Made by a program: the position numbers and the translations under genes. A stretch of 64,000 nt of DNA from Bradyrhizobium sp. CCBAU 53351 (GTDB lineage Bacteria > Pseudomonadota > Alphaproteobacteria > Rhizobiales > Xanthobacteraceae): positions 2,693,501 through 2,757,500 of the forward strand of contig NZ_CP030059.1 of NCBI RefSeq assembly GCF_015291745.1. The letters are read 5' to 3'. Under the pieces are notes generated by a model. The model worked only from the letters and a program-made list of their open reading frames with translations, did no database searches and had not been told where the DNA came from. Positions 48,120 to 56,326 of the stretch are shown piece by piece (the first letter of the stretch is position 1; each line of letters begins with the position of its first letter).

Positions 48120-49429
48120 TGGCGGTGGGCCTTGTCATCTCCGCACCGGCCTCCGGAGTCGGCAAGACCACGCTGACGCTGGCGCTCGCACGCGCCTGGC
48201 GCCATCGCGGCCTGAACGTGCAGTGCTTCAAGAGTGGCCCCGACTACATCGATCCCGCCTTCCACGCGGCCGCGACGGGCCGCGCCTCCGTCAATGTCGA
48301 TAGCTGGGCGATGGACCGCGGCACGATCGCCCATCTCGCCAGCCGCGGCGCGGATGCCGATATCGTGCTCGCCGAGGGCTCGATGGGCCTGTTCGACGGC
48401 GTCGCCGCGCGCGGCGTCTGCGGCACCGGTGCTACCGCCGACATCGCGGAGATGCTGGGCTGGCCGGTGCTGCTGGTGATCGACCCCTCTGGACAGGCGC
48501 AGACAGCGGCGGCGATCGCCGCAGGCCTGCGCGATTACCGCGCCGGCGTGCGCCTCGCGGGCGTCGTGCTCAATCGTGTCGCCAGCCCACGCCATGAAGA
48601 CCTGGTGCGGCGTGCGCTCAAAGATGCCGGCATCGCCGTGTTCGGCGCGCTGCCGCGCCATGCCGAGATCAGCCTGCCGAAGCGGCATCTCGGCCTGGTG
48701 CAGGCCGAAGAGCAGGCCGAGATCGGCAAGCTGATCGACGAGGCCGCGCGCTTCGTCGCCGAGCATGTCGATCTCGCTGCCGTGTTGCGCTCCGCAGCCG
48801 GCTGGTCGCCGCAGCCGGCCGCAAATGGCCTGACCGTGGTGCCGCCCGGCCAGCGCATTGCGTTGGCGCGTGATGCCGCGTTCTCCTTCGTCTATCCCCA
48901 TATGCTGGAAGCCTGGCGCGCGGCGGGCGCCGAGATCCTGCCGTTCTCGCCGCTGGCCGATGAAACGCCTGACGCGAGCGCCGATGTGTGCTGGCTGCCC
49001 GGCGGCTATCCCGAGCTTCATGCCGGCAGGATCGCGTCCAATGCGCGTTTTCGCGAGGGCCTGCGCGCCTTCGCCGAAACGCGACCCGTGCATGGCGAAT
49101 GCGGGGGCTATATGGTGCTGGGAGCCGCTTTGACCGACGCGGACGGGATCCGCCATGAGATGACAGACCTGCTTGGCCTCGAGACCAGCTTTGCCAAACG
49201 CCGCATGCATCTGGGCTATCGCCTCGCGACGCTCGCCGCGCCGATGCCGGGATATCGCGCCGGGGCGCGCCTGCGCGGCCACGAGTTTCACTATTCGACC
49301 ATTCTCGCCCAGCCTGACACGCCGCTCGCGGTCGTGCATGATGCGACGGGTGCAGTCATCGCCGAAACCGGCTCGCGGCGCGGCCGTGTCAGCGGCACGT
49401 TCTTTCATCTGATCGCGGAGGATCGGTGA
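48116..49429 (+). CDS. cobB: Hydrogenobyrinic acid a,c-diamide synthase CobB
   Basis: A 437-residue glutamine amidotransferase that amidates the a and c carboxylates. The P-loop-like [19 protein letters not shown] is near the N-terminus, [12 protein letters not shown] and [12 protein letters not shown] follow, and the glutaminase Cys is in [18 protein letters not shown] at 48116 followed at once by ATG at 48119 leaves the exact start open by one residue; the GTG overlaps the cobM stop. It overlaps cobA by 4 bases. Confidence 0.94.
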   Translation: MMAVGLVISAPASGVGKTTLTLALARAWRHRGLNVQCFKSGPDYIDPAFHAAATGRASVNVDSWAMDRGTIAHLASRGADADIVLAEGSMGLFDGVAARGVCGTGATADIAEMLGWPVLLVIDPSGQAQTAAAIAAGLRDYRAGVRLAGVVLNRVASPRHEDLVRRALKDAGIAVFGALPRHAEISLPKRHLGLVQAEEQAEIGKLIDEAARFVAEHVDLAAVLRSAAGWSPQPAANGLTVVPPGQRIALARDAAFSFVYPHMLEAWRAAGAEILPFSPLADETPDASADVCWLPGGYPELHAGRIASNARFREGLRAFAETRPVHGECGGYMVLGAALTDADGIRHEMTDLLGLETSFAKRRMHLGYRLATLAAPMPGYRAGARLRGHEFHYSTILAQPDTPLAVVHDATGAVIAETGSRRGRVSGTFFHLIAEDR

Positions 49430-50157
49430 GCGGATTCGTCTCCTTCATCTCCGCCGGACCCGGCGACCCCGAATTGCTCACGCTCAAGGGCGCCGCGCGG
49501 CTGCGCGAGGCCGACGTCGTGCTCTATGACGATCTCGCCTCGGGCGCGATCCTCGATCTTGCCCGGCCCGAAGCCAATCTCGTCTCGGTCGGTAAGCGGG
49601 CAGGGCGGCCCTCGACCAAGCAGCATCACGTCAACCGCCTGCTGGTCGACTATGCCGTAACGGGCGCGCGCGTGGTGCGGCTGAAGTCCGGCGATGCCGG
49701 GATATTCGGCCGCCTCGAGGAGGAGATCGAGACGCTGCGCGAAGCCGGCATCGGCTATGAGATCGTCCCCGGCGTCACCTCGGCTTGCGCCGCCGCGGCT
49801 CAGGCCGGCATTCCCCTGACAAGGCGCCACACCTCGCGCCGGGTGCAGTTCATCACCGGCGCGGACGTCACCGGCGAGCTGCCGCCGAACCTGAATTGGG
49901 CGGCGCTGGCCGACCCTGAAGCGACGACCGTGGTCTATATGGGCCGGCGCACCTTTCCGGCGCTTGCCGCAAAATTGATCGCGCATGGGCTTGCCGCGGA
50001 TACGCCGGCGCTGGTCGCCGAATCCCTCGGCCGTTCCGACGAGCGGCTGGTCCGCACCACCATTGCCGAGCTTGCCGAGCAGCTTGCCCGCGGCGGCGCG
50101 GCTTCCACCGCCGCCGTGATCCTGTTCGGCGCGCTGGCAGGGGATTATCCGTCGTGA
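49426..50157 (+). CDS. cobA: Uroporphyrinogen-III C-methyltransferase CobA
   Basis: A 243-residue SUMT that adds methyl groups at C-2 and C-7 of uroporphyrinogen III to make precorrin-2, the committed entry step. Motifs are FISAGPGDPELLTLKGA at ~6-22, VLYDDLAS, GKRAGRPSTKQHHVN, RLKSGDAGIFGRLEEE and YEIVPGVTSACAAAA. It starts at a GTG in the cobB stop. It is the last gene of the first riboswitch operon; the second riboswitch leader follows. Confidence 0.94.
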   Translation: MSGFVSFISAGPGDPELLTLKGAARLREADVVLYDDLASGAILDLARPEANLVSVGKRAGRPSTKQHHVNRLLVDYAVTGARVVRLKSGDAGIFGRLEEEIETLREAGIGYEIVPGVTSACAAAAQAGIPLTRRHTSRRVQFITGADVTGELPPNLNWAALADPEATTVVYMGRRTFPALAAKLIAHGLAADTPALVAESLGRSDERLVRTTIAELAEQLARGGAASTAAVILFGALAGDYPS

Positions 50158-50209
50158 CGGCCGCGGCCGCCCTTCGCCTCTTGACGCAGGCGCGCCGAAA
50201 GGAGCACAC

Positions 50210-50425
50210 AGGAGAGGCATGGTGCTCAACGCGGCGCAAAGCGCCGGAGCATAATCGGGAATGGGGATGGGCGGACCAAGTTGCGGCGCTCAAAACCCCA
50301 GCCGCCCCCGCGACTGTAAGCGGTGAGGGGCTCCGATCAGCCACTGGGCCGCAAGGCCCGGGAAGGCCGGAGAACCCAGTGAACCGCGAGCCAGGAGACC
50401 GGCCCTGCACGTTTTGAGGCCAAGG
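50210..50425 (+). promoter_or_regulatory. Cobalamin riboswitch 2, leader of cbiM-cobF
   Basis: Blocks in order are CGGGAATGGGG (50256-50266), AGCCGCCCCCGCGACTGTAA (50300-50319), CAGCCACTGG (50338-50347), CCCGGGAAGGCCGG (50357-50370) and the B12 box AGCCAGGAGACCGGCC (50389-50404). A possible -35 TTGACG lies at 50181-50186, with no clear -10. The riboswitch fills the 301-base gap between cobA and cbiM, so cbiM, cobF and the following gene can be tuned separately from the upstream operon. Confidence 0.93.
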
Positions 50426-50442
50426 CCGTCGGGTGTGACGGC
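50425..50442 (+). promoter_or_regulatory. Expression-platform hairpin next to the cbiM ribosome binding site
   Basis: GCCGTC (50425-50430) pairs with GACGGC (50437-50442) around GGGTGT. The AGGAAGGA ribosome binding site begins right after it (50443-50450). The position fits translational control by the riboswitch. Confidence 0.5.
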
Positions 50443-50458
50443 AGGAAGGATCTGAGCC

Positions 50459-51136
50459 ATGCATATCGAACCCGGGATCGTGACGGGCGCCAAGCTCGTG
50501 TTGAGTTACGCAACCGGCATCGCCGCAGGCGGCGTTGCCCTGAAGCTCGCGGCCGAGACCGTACGCGAGCAGGGCATGACGTCGTTTGCCGCGCGCGCCT
50601 TGGCCACGACGGTCCTCGTCTTCGTCTTCTTCGAGATCCTGCCGCACTTCCCGGTCGGCGTCTCCGAGGTCCACTTCATTCTCGGCTCGACCTTGTTCCT
50701 GCTGTTCGGTGCGGCGCCCGCCGCCTTTGGCCTCGCGTTCGGCCTGCTGCTTCAGGGCGTGTTCTTCGAGCCGGCCGACATCCCGCAATACGGCATGAAC
50801 GTCACGACGCTCCTGGTGCCGCTGTTCGCGATCCAGGCGATCGCCACACGGACCATCCCGCGCAACACCGCCTATGTCGATTTGAAGTATCGCCAGGCGC
50901 TGGCGCTGTCGACGACCTATCAGGCCGGCGTGATCGGCTGGGTGGCGTTCTGGGCGCTCTACGGCTCGGGCTTTGCGATGAGCAACCTCGCCAGCATCGC
51001 GACGTTCGCCGCCTCTTACGCGCTGGTCATCGTGATCGAGCCGCTGGCCGATCTGGCCGTGCTGGCGCTGGCGAAGTCGCTGCGCGGCGTCACCGCGCCG
51101 GGCTTCGTCACCCCGCGCCTGCACAACGCGGCCTAA
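50459..51136 (+). CDS. cbiM: CbiM-family cobalt ECF transporter substrate-capture membrane protein
   Basis: A 225-residue polytopic membrane protein beginning MHIEPGIVTG. In this family the N-terminal Met-His stretch binds the metal ion inside the membrane pocket, so the exact start matters; the ATG at 50459 with AGGAAGGA upstream keeps His at position 2. Hydrophobic helices fill the rest, with LPHFPVGVSEVHFILGS in the middle carrying further candidate His ligands. No cbiN, cbiQ or cbiO genes are nearby, so it is either solitary or works with energising subunits encoded elsewhere. Riboswitch control supports cobalt import. Confidence 0.85.
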   Translation: MHIEPGIVTGAKLVLSYATGIAAGGVALKLAAETVREQGMTSFAARALATTVLVFVFFEILPHFPVGVSEVHFILGSTLFLLFGAAPAAFGLAFGLLLQGVFFEPADIPQYGMNVTTLLVPLFAIQAIATRTIPRNTAYVDLKYRQALALSTTYQAGVIGWVAFWALYGSGFAMSNLASIATFAASYALVIVIEPLADLAVLALAKSLRGVTAPGFVTPRLHNAA

Positions 51137-51144
51137 AGAGACAA

Positions 51145-51167
51145 GGGGCGGCCGTCATGGCCGCCCC
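51145..51167 (+). promoter_or_regulatory. Hairpin that contains the annotated cobF start codon
   Basis: GGGGCGGCC (51145-51153) pairs with GGCCGCCCC (51159-51167) around the loop GTCAT. The first possible cobF ATG (51157-51159) sits in the loop and right arm. It may be an intercistronic terminator or processing signal, or a translation brake. Confidence 0.5.
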
Positions 51168-51930
51168 CCCGGCGCCCGCGATGCTCACGCTTTCCCTGAT
51201 CGGCATCGGTTGCGGCGATCCTGGCCAGCTCACGCGCGCCGCCATTGAAGCCATCAACGCCGCCGATCTCGTCCTGATCCCGCGCAAGGGAACGGCGAAG
51301 TCCGATCTCGCCGATCTCAGGCGGACGATCTGCGCGGATGTTCTGACCAATCAAACGACGCGTATTGCCGAGTTCGATCTTCCCGTGCGCGACACAGAGG
51401 AAGCGGATTACCGCAAGGGCGTGGACGACTGGCACGATGCGGTTGCCGCGACCTGGCAGCACGCGGTCGCAGATCATCTCAAGGGTGAGGGCAAGGTTGC
51501 GCTGCTGATCTGGGGCGATCCCTCGCTGTATGATTCCTCGCTGCGCATTGCGCGGCGGCTCGATCCCTTGCCCAAAATCGAAGTCGTACCCGGCATCACC
51601 GCGATCCAGGCGCTGTGCGCGGCCCATGCGCTGCCCCTCAACGACATCGGCGAGCCATTTCTGGTCACGACGGGACGGCGCCTGCGCGAAGGCGGCTGGC
51701 CGCAAGGCGTCGACACCGTGGTGGTGATGCTCGACGGCGGCACGGCGTTCCAGTCGCTCGATCCTGATAGCCTCCACATTTACTGGGGCGCCTATCTCGG
51801 CATGCAAGATCAGATCATCCTATCCGGCGCGCTCGCCGAAATCGGCCCGCGCATCGTGGCCGTGCGGCAGGAGGCGCGCGCGCGCCACGGCTGGATCATG
51901 GACAGCTACATTCTCAAGCGGACGCGTTAA
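51157..51930 (+). CDS. cobF: Precorrin-6A synthase (deacetylating) CobF
   Basis: A 257-residue SAM-dependent methylase that methylates C-1 and removes the acetyl group, giving precorrin-6A. Motifs are LSLIGIGCGDPGQLTRAAIEA at the N-terminus, LIPRKGTAKSDL near 41, LIWGDPSLYDSSLRI near 117 and VVPGITAIQALCAAH. The start could be 51157 or 51181 (MLTLSLIG); the second puts the fold at the usual distance and avoids the hairpin, but lacks a good ribosome binding site. The presence of CobF confirms the aerobic pathway. It lies 20 bases after cbiM. Confidence 0.92.
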   Translation: MAAPPAPAMLTLSLIGIGCGDPGQLTRAAIEAINAADLVLIPRKGTAKSDLADLRRTICADVLTNQTTRIAEFDLPVRDTEEADYRKGVDDWHDAVAATWQHAVADHLKGEGKVALLIWGDPSLYDSSLRIARRLDPLPKIEVVPGITAIQALCAAHALPLNDIGEPFLVTTGRRLREGGWPQGVDTVVVMLDGGTAFQSLDPDSLHIYWGAYLGMQDQIILSGALAEIGPRIVAVRQEARARHGWIMDSYILKRTR

Positions 51931-51940
51931 GCGAGGCAGC

Positions 51941-52993
51941 ATGCTCCCCGACTGGGTCACCGACAAATGCCCCGAAATCTCCGCGGTCCATCGCGACGCG
52001 GCGATCGCGCGTCAGGCGCAACTGACGAAGCCGACCGGCGCGCTCGGCCGGCTCGAGCAGCTCGCGATCGAGCTCGCGGGCTTGCAGGCCACCGAGCAGC
52101 CGCGCGCGGCGCGCGTGCCGATCATCGTCTTCGCCGGCGACCACGGCATCGTCGCGCAGGGCGTGTCGGCCTATCCGCAAGCGGTGACCATCGCGATGAT
52201 GGCGAATTTTGCCGCGGGCGGTGCCGCGATCTCGGTGCTGGCGCGCGAGCTTGGCTCCAGCCTGGAAGTGGTCGACGCCGGCACGCTTGCGCAGGAGGAG
52301 ATGACGGGAATCGTCACCGACAAGCCGCGCCGTGGCACGCGCGATTTCAGCGTCGAAGCCGCGCTCACACCTGCGGAACTGGCGTTCGCCTTCGAGGCGG
52401 GCCGGCGCGCCGTGGAGCGCGTGGCGGCCAATCCGCCCGATCTCCTGATCTTCGGCGAGATGGGGATCGGCAACACCACCACATCGGCGGCGATTGCCGC
52501 GAGCCTGCTCGGCATCAGCGCCGAGGAGATCGCAGGCAGCGGGACCGGCGTCGATGCCGCCGGCCGGGCGCACAAGGCGCGGGTGATCGACGCTGCGATT
52601 GCGCATCATGGCGTTGCGGGAGCGTCGCCCGAAAAAATCCTGTGCGCCGTCGGCGGTCTCGAAATCGCGGCGATCTCGGGCGCGATCATCGCGGCCGCGC
52701 AGCGCCGCATTCCCGTATTGATCGACGGCTTCATCGTGTCGGTCGCAGCGCTCGCAGCAGTGCGGCTGAACCCGTCCTGTCAGCCGTTCCTGCTGCCGTC
52801 GCATCAATCGGCCGAGCAGGGGCACCGGCTGGTGCTGCGCGCGCTGAACGTGCAGCCGCTGATCAGCCTCGATCTCAGGCTCGGCGAGGGATCGGGCGCC
52901 GCCATCGCGCTACCCTTGGTGCGCAGCGCTTGTGCACTTCACAACGGCATGGCGACCTTTGCCGAAGCCAATGTGCCGGACAGGCCTAGCTGA
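51941..52993 (+). CDS. cobU: Nicotinate-nucleotide:dimethylbenzimidazole phosphoribosyltransferase (CobU; CobT in Salmonella)
   Basis: A 350-residue enzyme that makes alpha-ribazole phosphate from DMB and nicotinate mononucleotide. Motifs are QLTKPTGALGRLEQLA near 27, IVFAGDHGIVAQGVSAYP near 63, LLIFGEMGIGNTTTSAAI near 168 and the catalytic Glu in LDLRLGEGSGAAIALPL near 318. The gene supplies the activated lower ligand that CobV uses and that BluB begins. It is the last of the cbiM-cobF run, and its 3' end overlaps the opposing phosphatase gene by 8 bases. Confidence 0.93.
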   Translation: MLPDWVTDKCPEISAVHRDAAIARQAQLTKPTGALGRLEQLAIELAGLQATEQPRAARVPIIVFAGDHGIVAQGVSAYPQAVTIAMMANFAAGGAAISVLARELGSSLEVVDAGTLAQEEMTGIVTDKPRRGTRDFSVEAALTPAELAFAFEAGRRAVERVAANPPDLLIFGEMGIGNTTTSAAIAASLLGISAEEIAGSGTGVDAAGRAHKARVIDAAIAHHGVAGASPEKILCAVGGLEIAAISGAIIAAAQRRIPVLIDGFIVSVAALAAVRLNPSCQPFLLPSHQSAEQGHRLVLRALNVQPLISLDLRLGEGSGAAIALPLVRSACALHNGMATFAEANVPDRPS

Positions 52994-53558
52994 CCCGCTG
53001 ATTGACCGAGACGACGCGCCATCCGGTCGCGAGGCGATCGATCCGGGTCAGCGACAGCGGCTCGATCACGAAGCGCAAGGCGGCTTGCGGCGTGAGATCC
53101 AGCGCGATGCACAGCGCGGCGCGGATGGTGCCGGAATGCACAACGAGCGTGGCCGGTCCGGTCCCGATCCGCGACAGGCCTAGCCGGACACGCGTGACCT
53201 GATCCGCAAAGCTTTCGCCGCCCGGTGGCCGCCCGCCGGCCGGATCATTCCAGAACTGGGCGTAAGTCTCGTCGCCGGTCGCAGCGAGCGCGTCGTGCCG
53301 ATGGCCGGTCCAGTCGCCGAAATCCTGCTCGCGGAATTCGCTGACCAGCTCCGGTTCGAGACCCAGCGCGCGCGCCGTCTCGACCGTACGCCGCGACGGG
53401 CTGGCATAGCTGGCGGCATTCCGCGGCAGATGGCGCTGCAGCGCCTCCAATTGCGCGCGATCGCCGAGGTCGGCCGGTGCGTCGGCGGCGTGGATGGTGC
53501 CTTTGATGCCGTCGACCGGCGCGTGCCGGATCAGCCAGAGGAAGGTCTCGCCTTCCAT
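52986..53558 (-). CDS. Histidine phosphatase family protein, likely alpha-ribazole phosphatase
   Basis: A 190-residue phosphoglycerate-mutase-like phosphatase. The RHG-type motif appears as LIRHAP at ~8-13; Arg in SPSRRTVETA, Glu in EFREQDFGDW and His in VVHSGTIRAAL complete the usual active site. The position beside the DMB phosphoribosyltransferase gene points to removal of the phosphate from alpha-ribazole phosphate (Salmonella CobC). The ATG at 53558 is preferred to 53594 because it starts just before the catalytic strand, with GGAG upstream. It converges on cobU and is divergent from the third riboswitch. Confidence 0.8.
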   Translation of the reverse strand: MEGETFLWLIRHAPVDGIKGTIHAADAPADLGDRAQLEALQRHLPRNAASYASPSRRTVETARALGLEPELVSEFREQDFGDWTGHRHDALAATGDETYAQFWNDPAGGRPPGGESFADQVTRVRLGLSRIGTGPATLVVHSGTIRAALCIALDLTPQAALRFVIEPLSLTRIDRLATGWRVVSVNQRVS

Positions 53559-53613
53559 GCTCAAACACTCCAAGGAAGTTGGTTGCTGTGGCAATAACGT
53601 CGCACGGGATACA

Positions 53614-53642
53614 TTGACTCTGTCCTGATGGTAATCCTAGAT
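53614..53642 (+). promoter_or_regulatory. Candidate sigma-70-type promoter for riboswitch 3
   Basis: TTGACT at 53614-53619 fits a -35. Seventeen bases later CTAGAT (53637-53642) is a weak -10. Transcription would start just before the riboswitch. Confidence 0.35.
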
Positions 53643-53647
53643 GCTCG

Positions 53648-53825
53648 CGACGGTTTCCCCGAGAGGGGATGAAAAGGGAATGCGGTGCGGGGACATTGTC
53701 TCCAATGCCGCGGCTGCCCCCGCAACTGTAAGCGGCGAATCTTGCATCACGAGCCACTGGGCATCTCGGTCCCGGGAAGGCGACGCAAGGTACTGACCCG
53801 CGAGCCAGGAGACCTGCCGTCAGCC
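53648..53825 (+). promoter_or_regulatory. Cobalamin riboswitch 3, leader of the TonB-dependent receptor gene
   Basis: Blocks in order are AGGGAATGCGGTG (53675-53687), GGCTGCCCCCGCAACTGTAA (53712-53731), GAGCCACTGG (53751-53760), CCCGGGAAGGCG (53771-53782) and the B12 box GAGCCAGGAGACCTGCC (53802-53818). It is the closest of the three to consensus. It occupies the 392-base gap between the phosphatase start and the receptor start; the 130 bases after the B12 box would hold the expression platform. Confidence 0.95.
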
Positions 53826-53950
53826 GTGGTCACACGCGAAGATGTCGGTCGGGGAGTACAGACATTCGGCTTCATCGGACGGCCGCAAGGCCAAAGGTGA
53901 GACCTCGTTCGCTGTGACGTGCCACTGACGTCATACCGAGGTTTTGTGCC

Positions 53951-56314
53951 GTGTCTTCCATCCGCATCCTACGACCGCGCCGCTTCCTGATCGCCTCCGC
54001 AGCGCTCACGTTGGCAGTGGCCGATCTGCCCGCCGCGATGGCGCAGCAGGCTCGCGAACGGCTGCCGGCGGTCGAAATCTCGCCGGCCCAATCCCGCAAG
54101 CAGGCGAAGCCTGCTGGCCGGGAGGGGCAAAGCGCCCGCCGCGCGTCCTCGCACAGATCCGCTGCTACGGCAGCGCCAAAGCCTGCGGTGCCTGGCGATG
54201 GCGTACAGACGCAGGCGGCGACACCGCTCAACAGCAATGCGGTGGCCGAAAGCGCCTCGCGGCTCGGCCTGACGGTGCGCGAGACGCCGGCGACCGTCGA
54301 GGTGATCTCTGCCGAGACCATGCGCGAGCAGGGCTATCGCACCGTGTCCGAGGTGGCGCAGGGCGCGGTCGGCGTCACCTCCGGGGATGCGCCGGGGGAG
54401 CCGGCAGGTTTCTCGATGCGCGGCTTCACCAACAGTCAGATCAACACGCTCTACAACGGCATCAAGATCGGCCCGCAGAACATGACCTCGCGGATCATGG
54501 ACACCGCCAATCTGGAAGCCGTGGAGTTCTTGAAGGGACCGGCCTCGCTGATCTCGGGCGAGGGCGCCGCCGGCGGTGCGATCAATTTCGTCACCAAGCA
54601 GCCGCATACGGGGCCGATCCGGAACGAGGCTGACTTCTCCTGGGATTCGCTGAACTCGTTCCGCGCGCATTACGGCTCGGGCGGCAGCACCAACGTGCAG
54701 GGCCTCGACTATCGCTTCGACATCAGCCGTTCCTCGCTCAACGGCTTTGTCGACGACACCAATACCAAGATGCTGGATGTGTCGGGTCAGCTCAACTACC
54801 GCATCTCCGACAGCCTCAAGGTCTGGGGCGCGATCGAATATCGCGAGGATCGCGGCAAGGCCTATTGGGGCGCACCGCTTGTGCCGGTCGCTTTCAGCGG
54901 CGCGCATGCGACGAGCGGGATCGTGTCCGGCAATTACGTCTCGAACTACAACAAGACCAACCTCGGCGCCGTCACCATCGACGACCGGACCTTCAACACC
55001 AATTACAACGTTCTCGACAATCGCAACGTGGCGCAGGAGGTGTGGCTCCGCGGTGGCTTCGAGCTGAAGCTGGCGCCCGACCTGATCCTGAAGAGCCAGG
55101 CCTATGGCTACGGCGCCGAGCGCACGTGGTTCAACAATGAGGTTGAGGCGTTCAATTCCGGAACGAACCTGGTCGATCGCGAGCGCTTTTACGTCGCCCA
55201 TAGCCAGCGTCTCGTCGGCAATGTCACAGACCTGATCTGGGACACAGACATCGCCGGCTTCGACAACCGGTTGGTCACGACGTTGTCCTCGAGCTATCTC
55301 GATTTCGTCAGGCCGGGCGCCGCCAATTTCCCCGGCGATTCCGTGTCCCTCGTCGATCCCAACCGCGGCTTCTACGGCACGCTCACGACCAAGCGGCAGA
55401 CCGCCCGGATCGACAACGAGGCGCTGTCGTTCGAGGACCGGCTGAAGCTGACGCGGACGTTCTCGCTGATCGGCGGCCTGCGCGTCGAGCATATCGGGCT
55501 CGACCGCAACTCGATGGACTCCGCGGGGCTCGTGAACGCGGGTTTCCCTTACACCAAGGACTGGGCCCCGGTGACCGGGCGCATCGGCTACACCTGGGAA
55601 GCCGTGCCGGGCCTGACCTTCTTCAGCCAGTACGCCACCGGCGCGGACGTCTCGGCCAACAACATCTTTTTGCTATCACCGACCCAGCCGCTCGATCTCA
55701 CGACCGCGCGCACCTACGAGACCGGGGTCAAGCACCTGTTCTGGGACAACAGGGCGGAATGGTCGTTCTCGGCCTACGACATCCTGCGCAAGAACGTCTA
55801 TGCCGCCGCCGGCGGGCAGGCGCTCAATATCGCCGGGCGGCAGGAGTCCAAGGGCGTCGAGCTTGCCGCCTCGGTGCGCCCGATCGATCCGCTGCGGCTG
55901 TGGGGCAACATCGCCTATGTCGATGCGCGCTATGCCGATTACGACTTCGTCGGCGGATCGTTCTCCGGCAACACGCCGCCGAACGTACCGCGCATCGTCG
56001 CCAATGCCGGCGCATCGTATCGGTTCTTCACGCCCTGGCCGGTGGAGCTCGGAATCACCGGCCGCCATGTCGGCGACCGCTACAACACCGACGCCAACAC
56101 GGTGACGATGAAGGCTTACACCGTCGCCGACGTCTACGCCTTCGTCGACATTCCCAAGACCGTATTTGGCGCTGTCGACCAGGCCCGCCTGACCTTCCGC
56201 GTCCGCAACATCACCGACAAGCGCTACGCGATCTGGGGCGATCCGTTCTATCCCGATCAGATCCTGCTCGGCGCGCCGCGCACCTATGAACTCTCGGCGG
56301 CGTTCAAATGGTAG
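53951..56314 (+). CDS. TonB-dependent receptor, siderophore type, under cobalamin riboswitch
   Basis: A 787-residue outer-membrane receptor with a signal peptide (~1-31, ending AMAQQ). A long basic linker spans ~32-95, the plug starts near RETPATVEVISAETMREQG (~113), and a 22-strand barrel ends in the aromatic residues AAFKW. The plug has the FSMRGF-type and VEFLKGPASLISGEGAAGG stretches typical of FhuE/FpvA/FecA-like receptors rather than short BtuB. Control by a cobalamin riboswitch argues that the ligand is a corrinoid or a cobalt complex. The start is GTG at 53951, with GAGG about 8 bases upstream. The PepSY gene follows after 12 bases. Confidence 0.9.
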   Translation: MSSIRILRPRRFLIASAALTLAVADLPAAMAQQARERLPAVEISPAQSRKQAKPAGREGQSARRASSHRSAATAAPKPAVPGDGVQTQAATPLNSNAVAESASRLGLTVRETPATVEVISAETMREQGYRTVSEVAQGAVGVTSGDAPGEPAGFSMRGFTNSQINTLYNGIKIGPQNMTSRIMDTANLEAVEFLKGPASLISGEGAAGGAINFVTKQPHTGPIRNEADFSWDSLNSFRAHYGSGGSTNVQGLDYRFDISRSSLNGFVDDTNTKMLDVSGQLNYRISDSLKVWGAIEYREDRGKAYWGAPLVPVAFSGAHATSGIVSGNYVSNYNKTNLGAVTIDDRTFNTNYNVLDNRNVAQEVWLRGGFELKLAPDLILKSQAYGYGAERTWFNNEVEAFNSGTNLVDRERFYVAHSQRLVGNVTDLIWDTDIAGFDNRLVTTLSSSYLDFVRPGAANFPGDSVSLVDPNRGFYGTLTTKRQTARIDNEALSFEDRLKLTRTFSLIGGLRVEHIGLDRNSMDSAGLVNAGFPYTKDWAPVTGRIGYTWEAVPGLTFFSQYATGADVSANNIFLLSPTQPLDLTTARTYETGVKHLFWDNRAEWSFSAYDILRKNVYAAAGGQALNIAGRQESKGVELAASVRPIDPLRLWGNIAYVDARYADYDFVGGSFSGNTPPNVPRIVANAGASYRFFTPWPVELGITGRHVGDRYNTDANTVTMKAYTVADVYAFVDIPKTVFGAVDQARLTFRVRNITDKRYAIWGDPFYPDQILLGAPRTYELSAAFKW

Positions 56315-56326
56315 GGCGCTGACCGC

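Noticed and set aside
50154..50417. 87-codon open frame after cobA
   Set aside because: It is made of the cobalamin riboswitch sequence; the conserved RNA blocks explain it fully.
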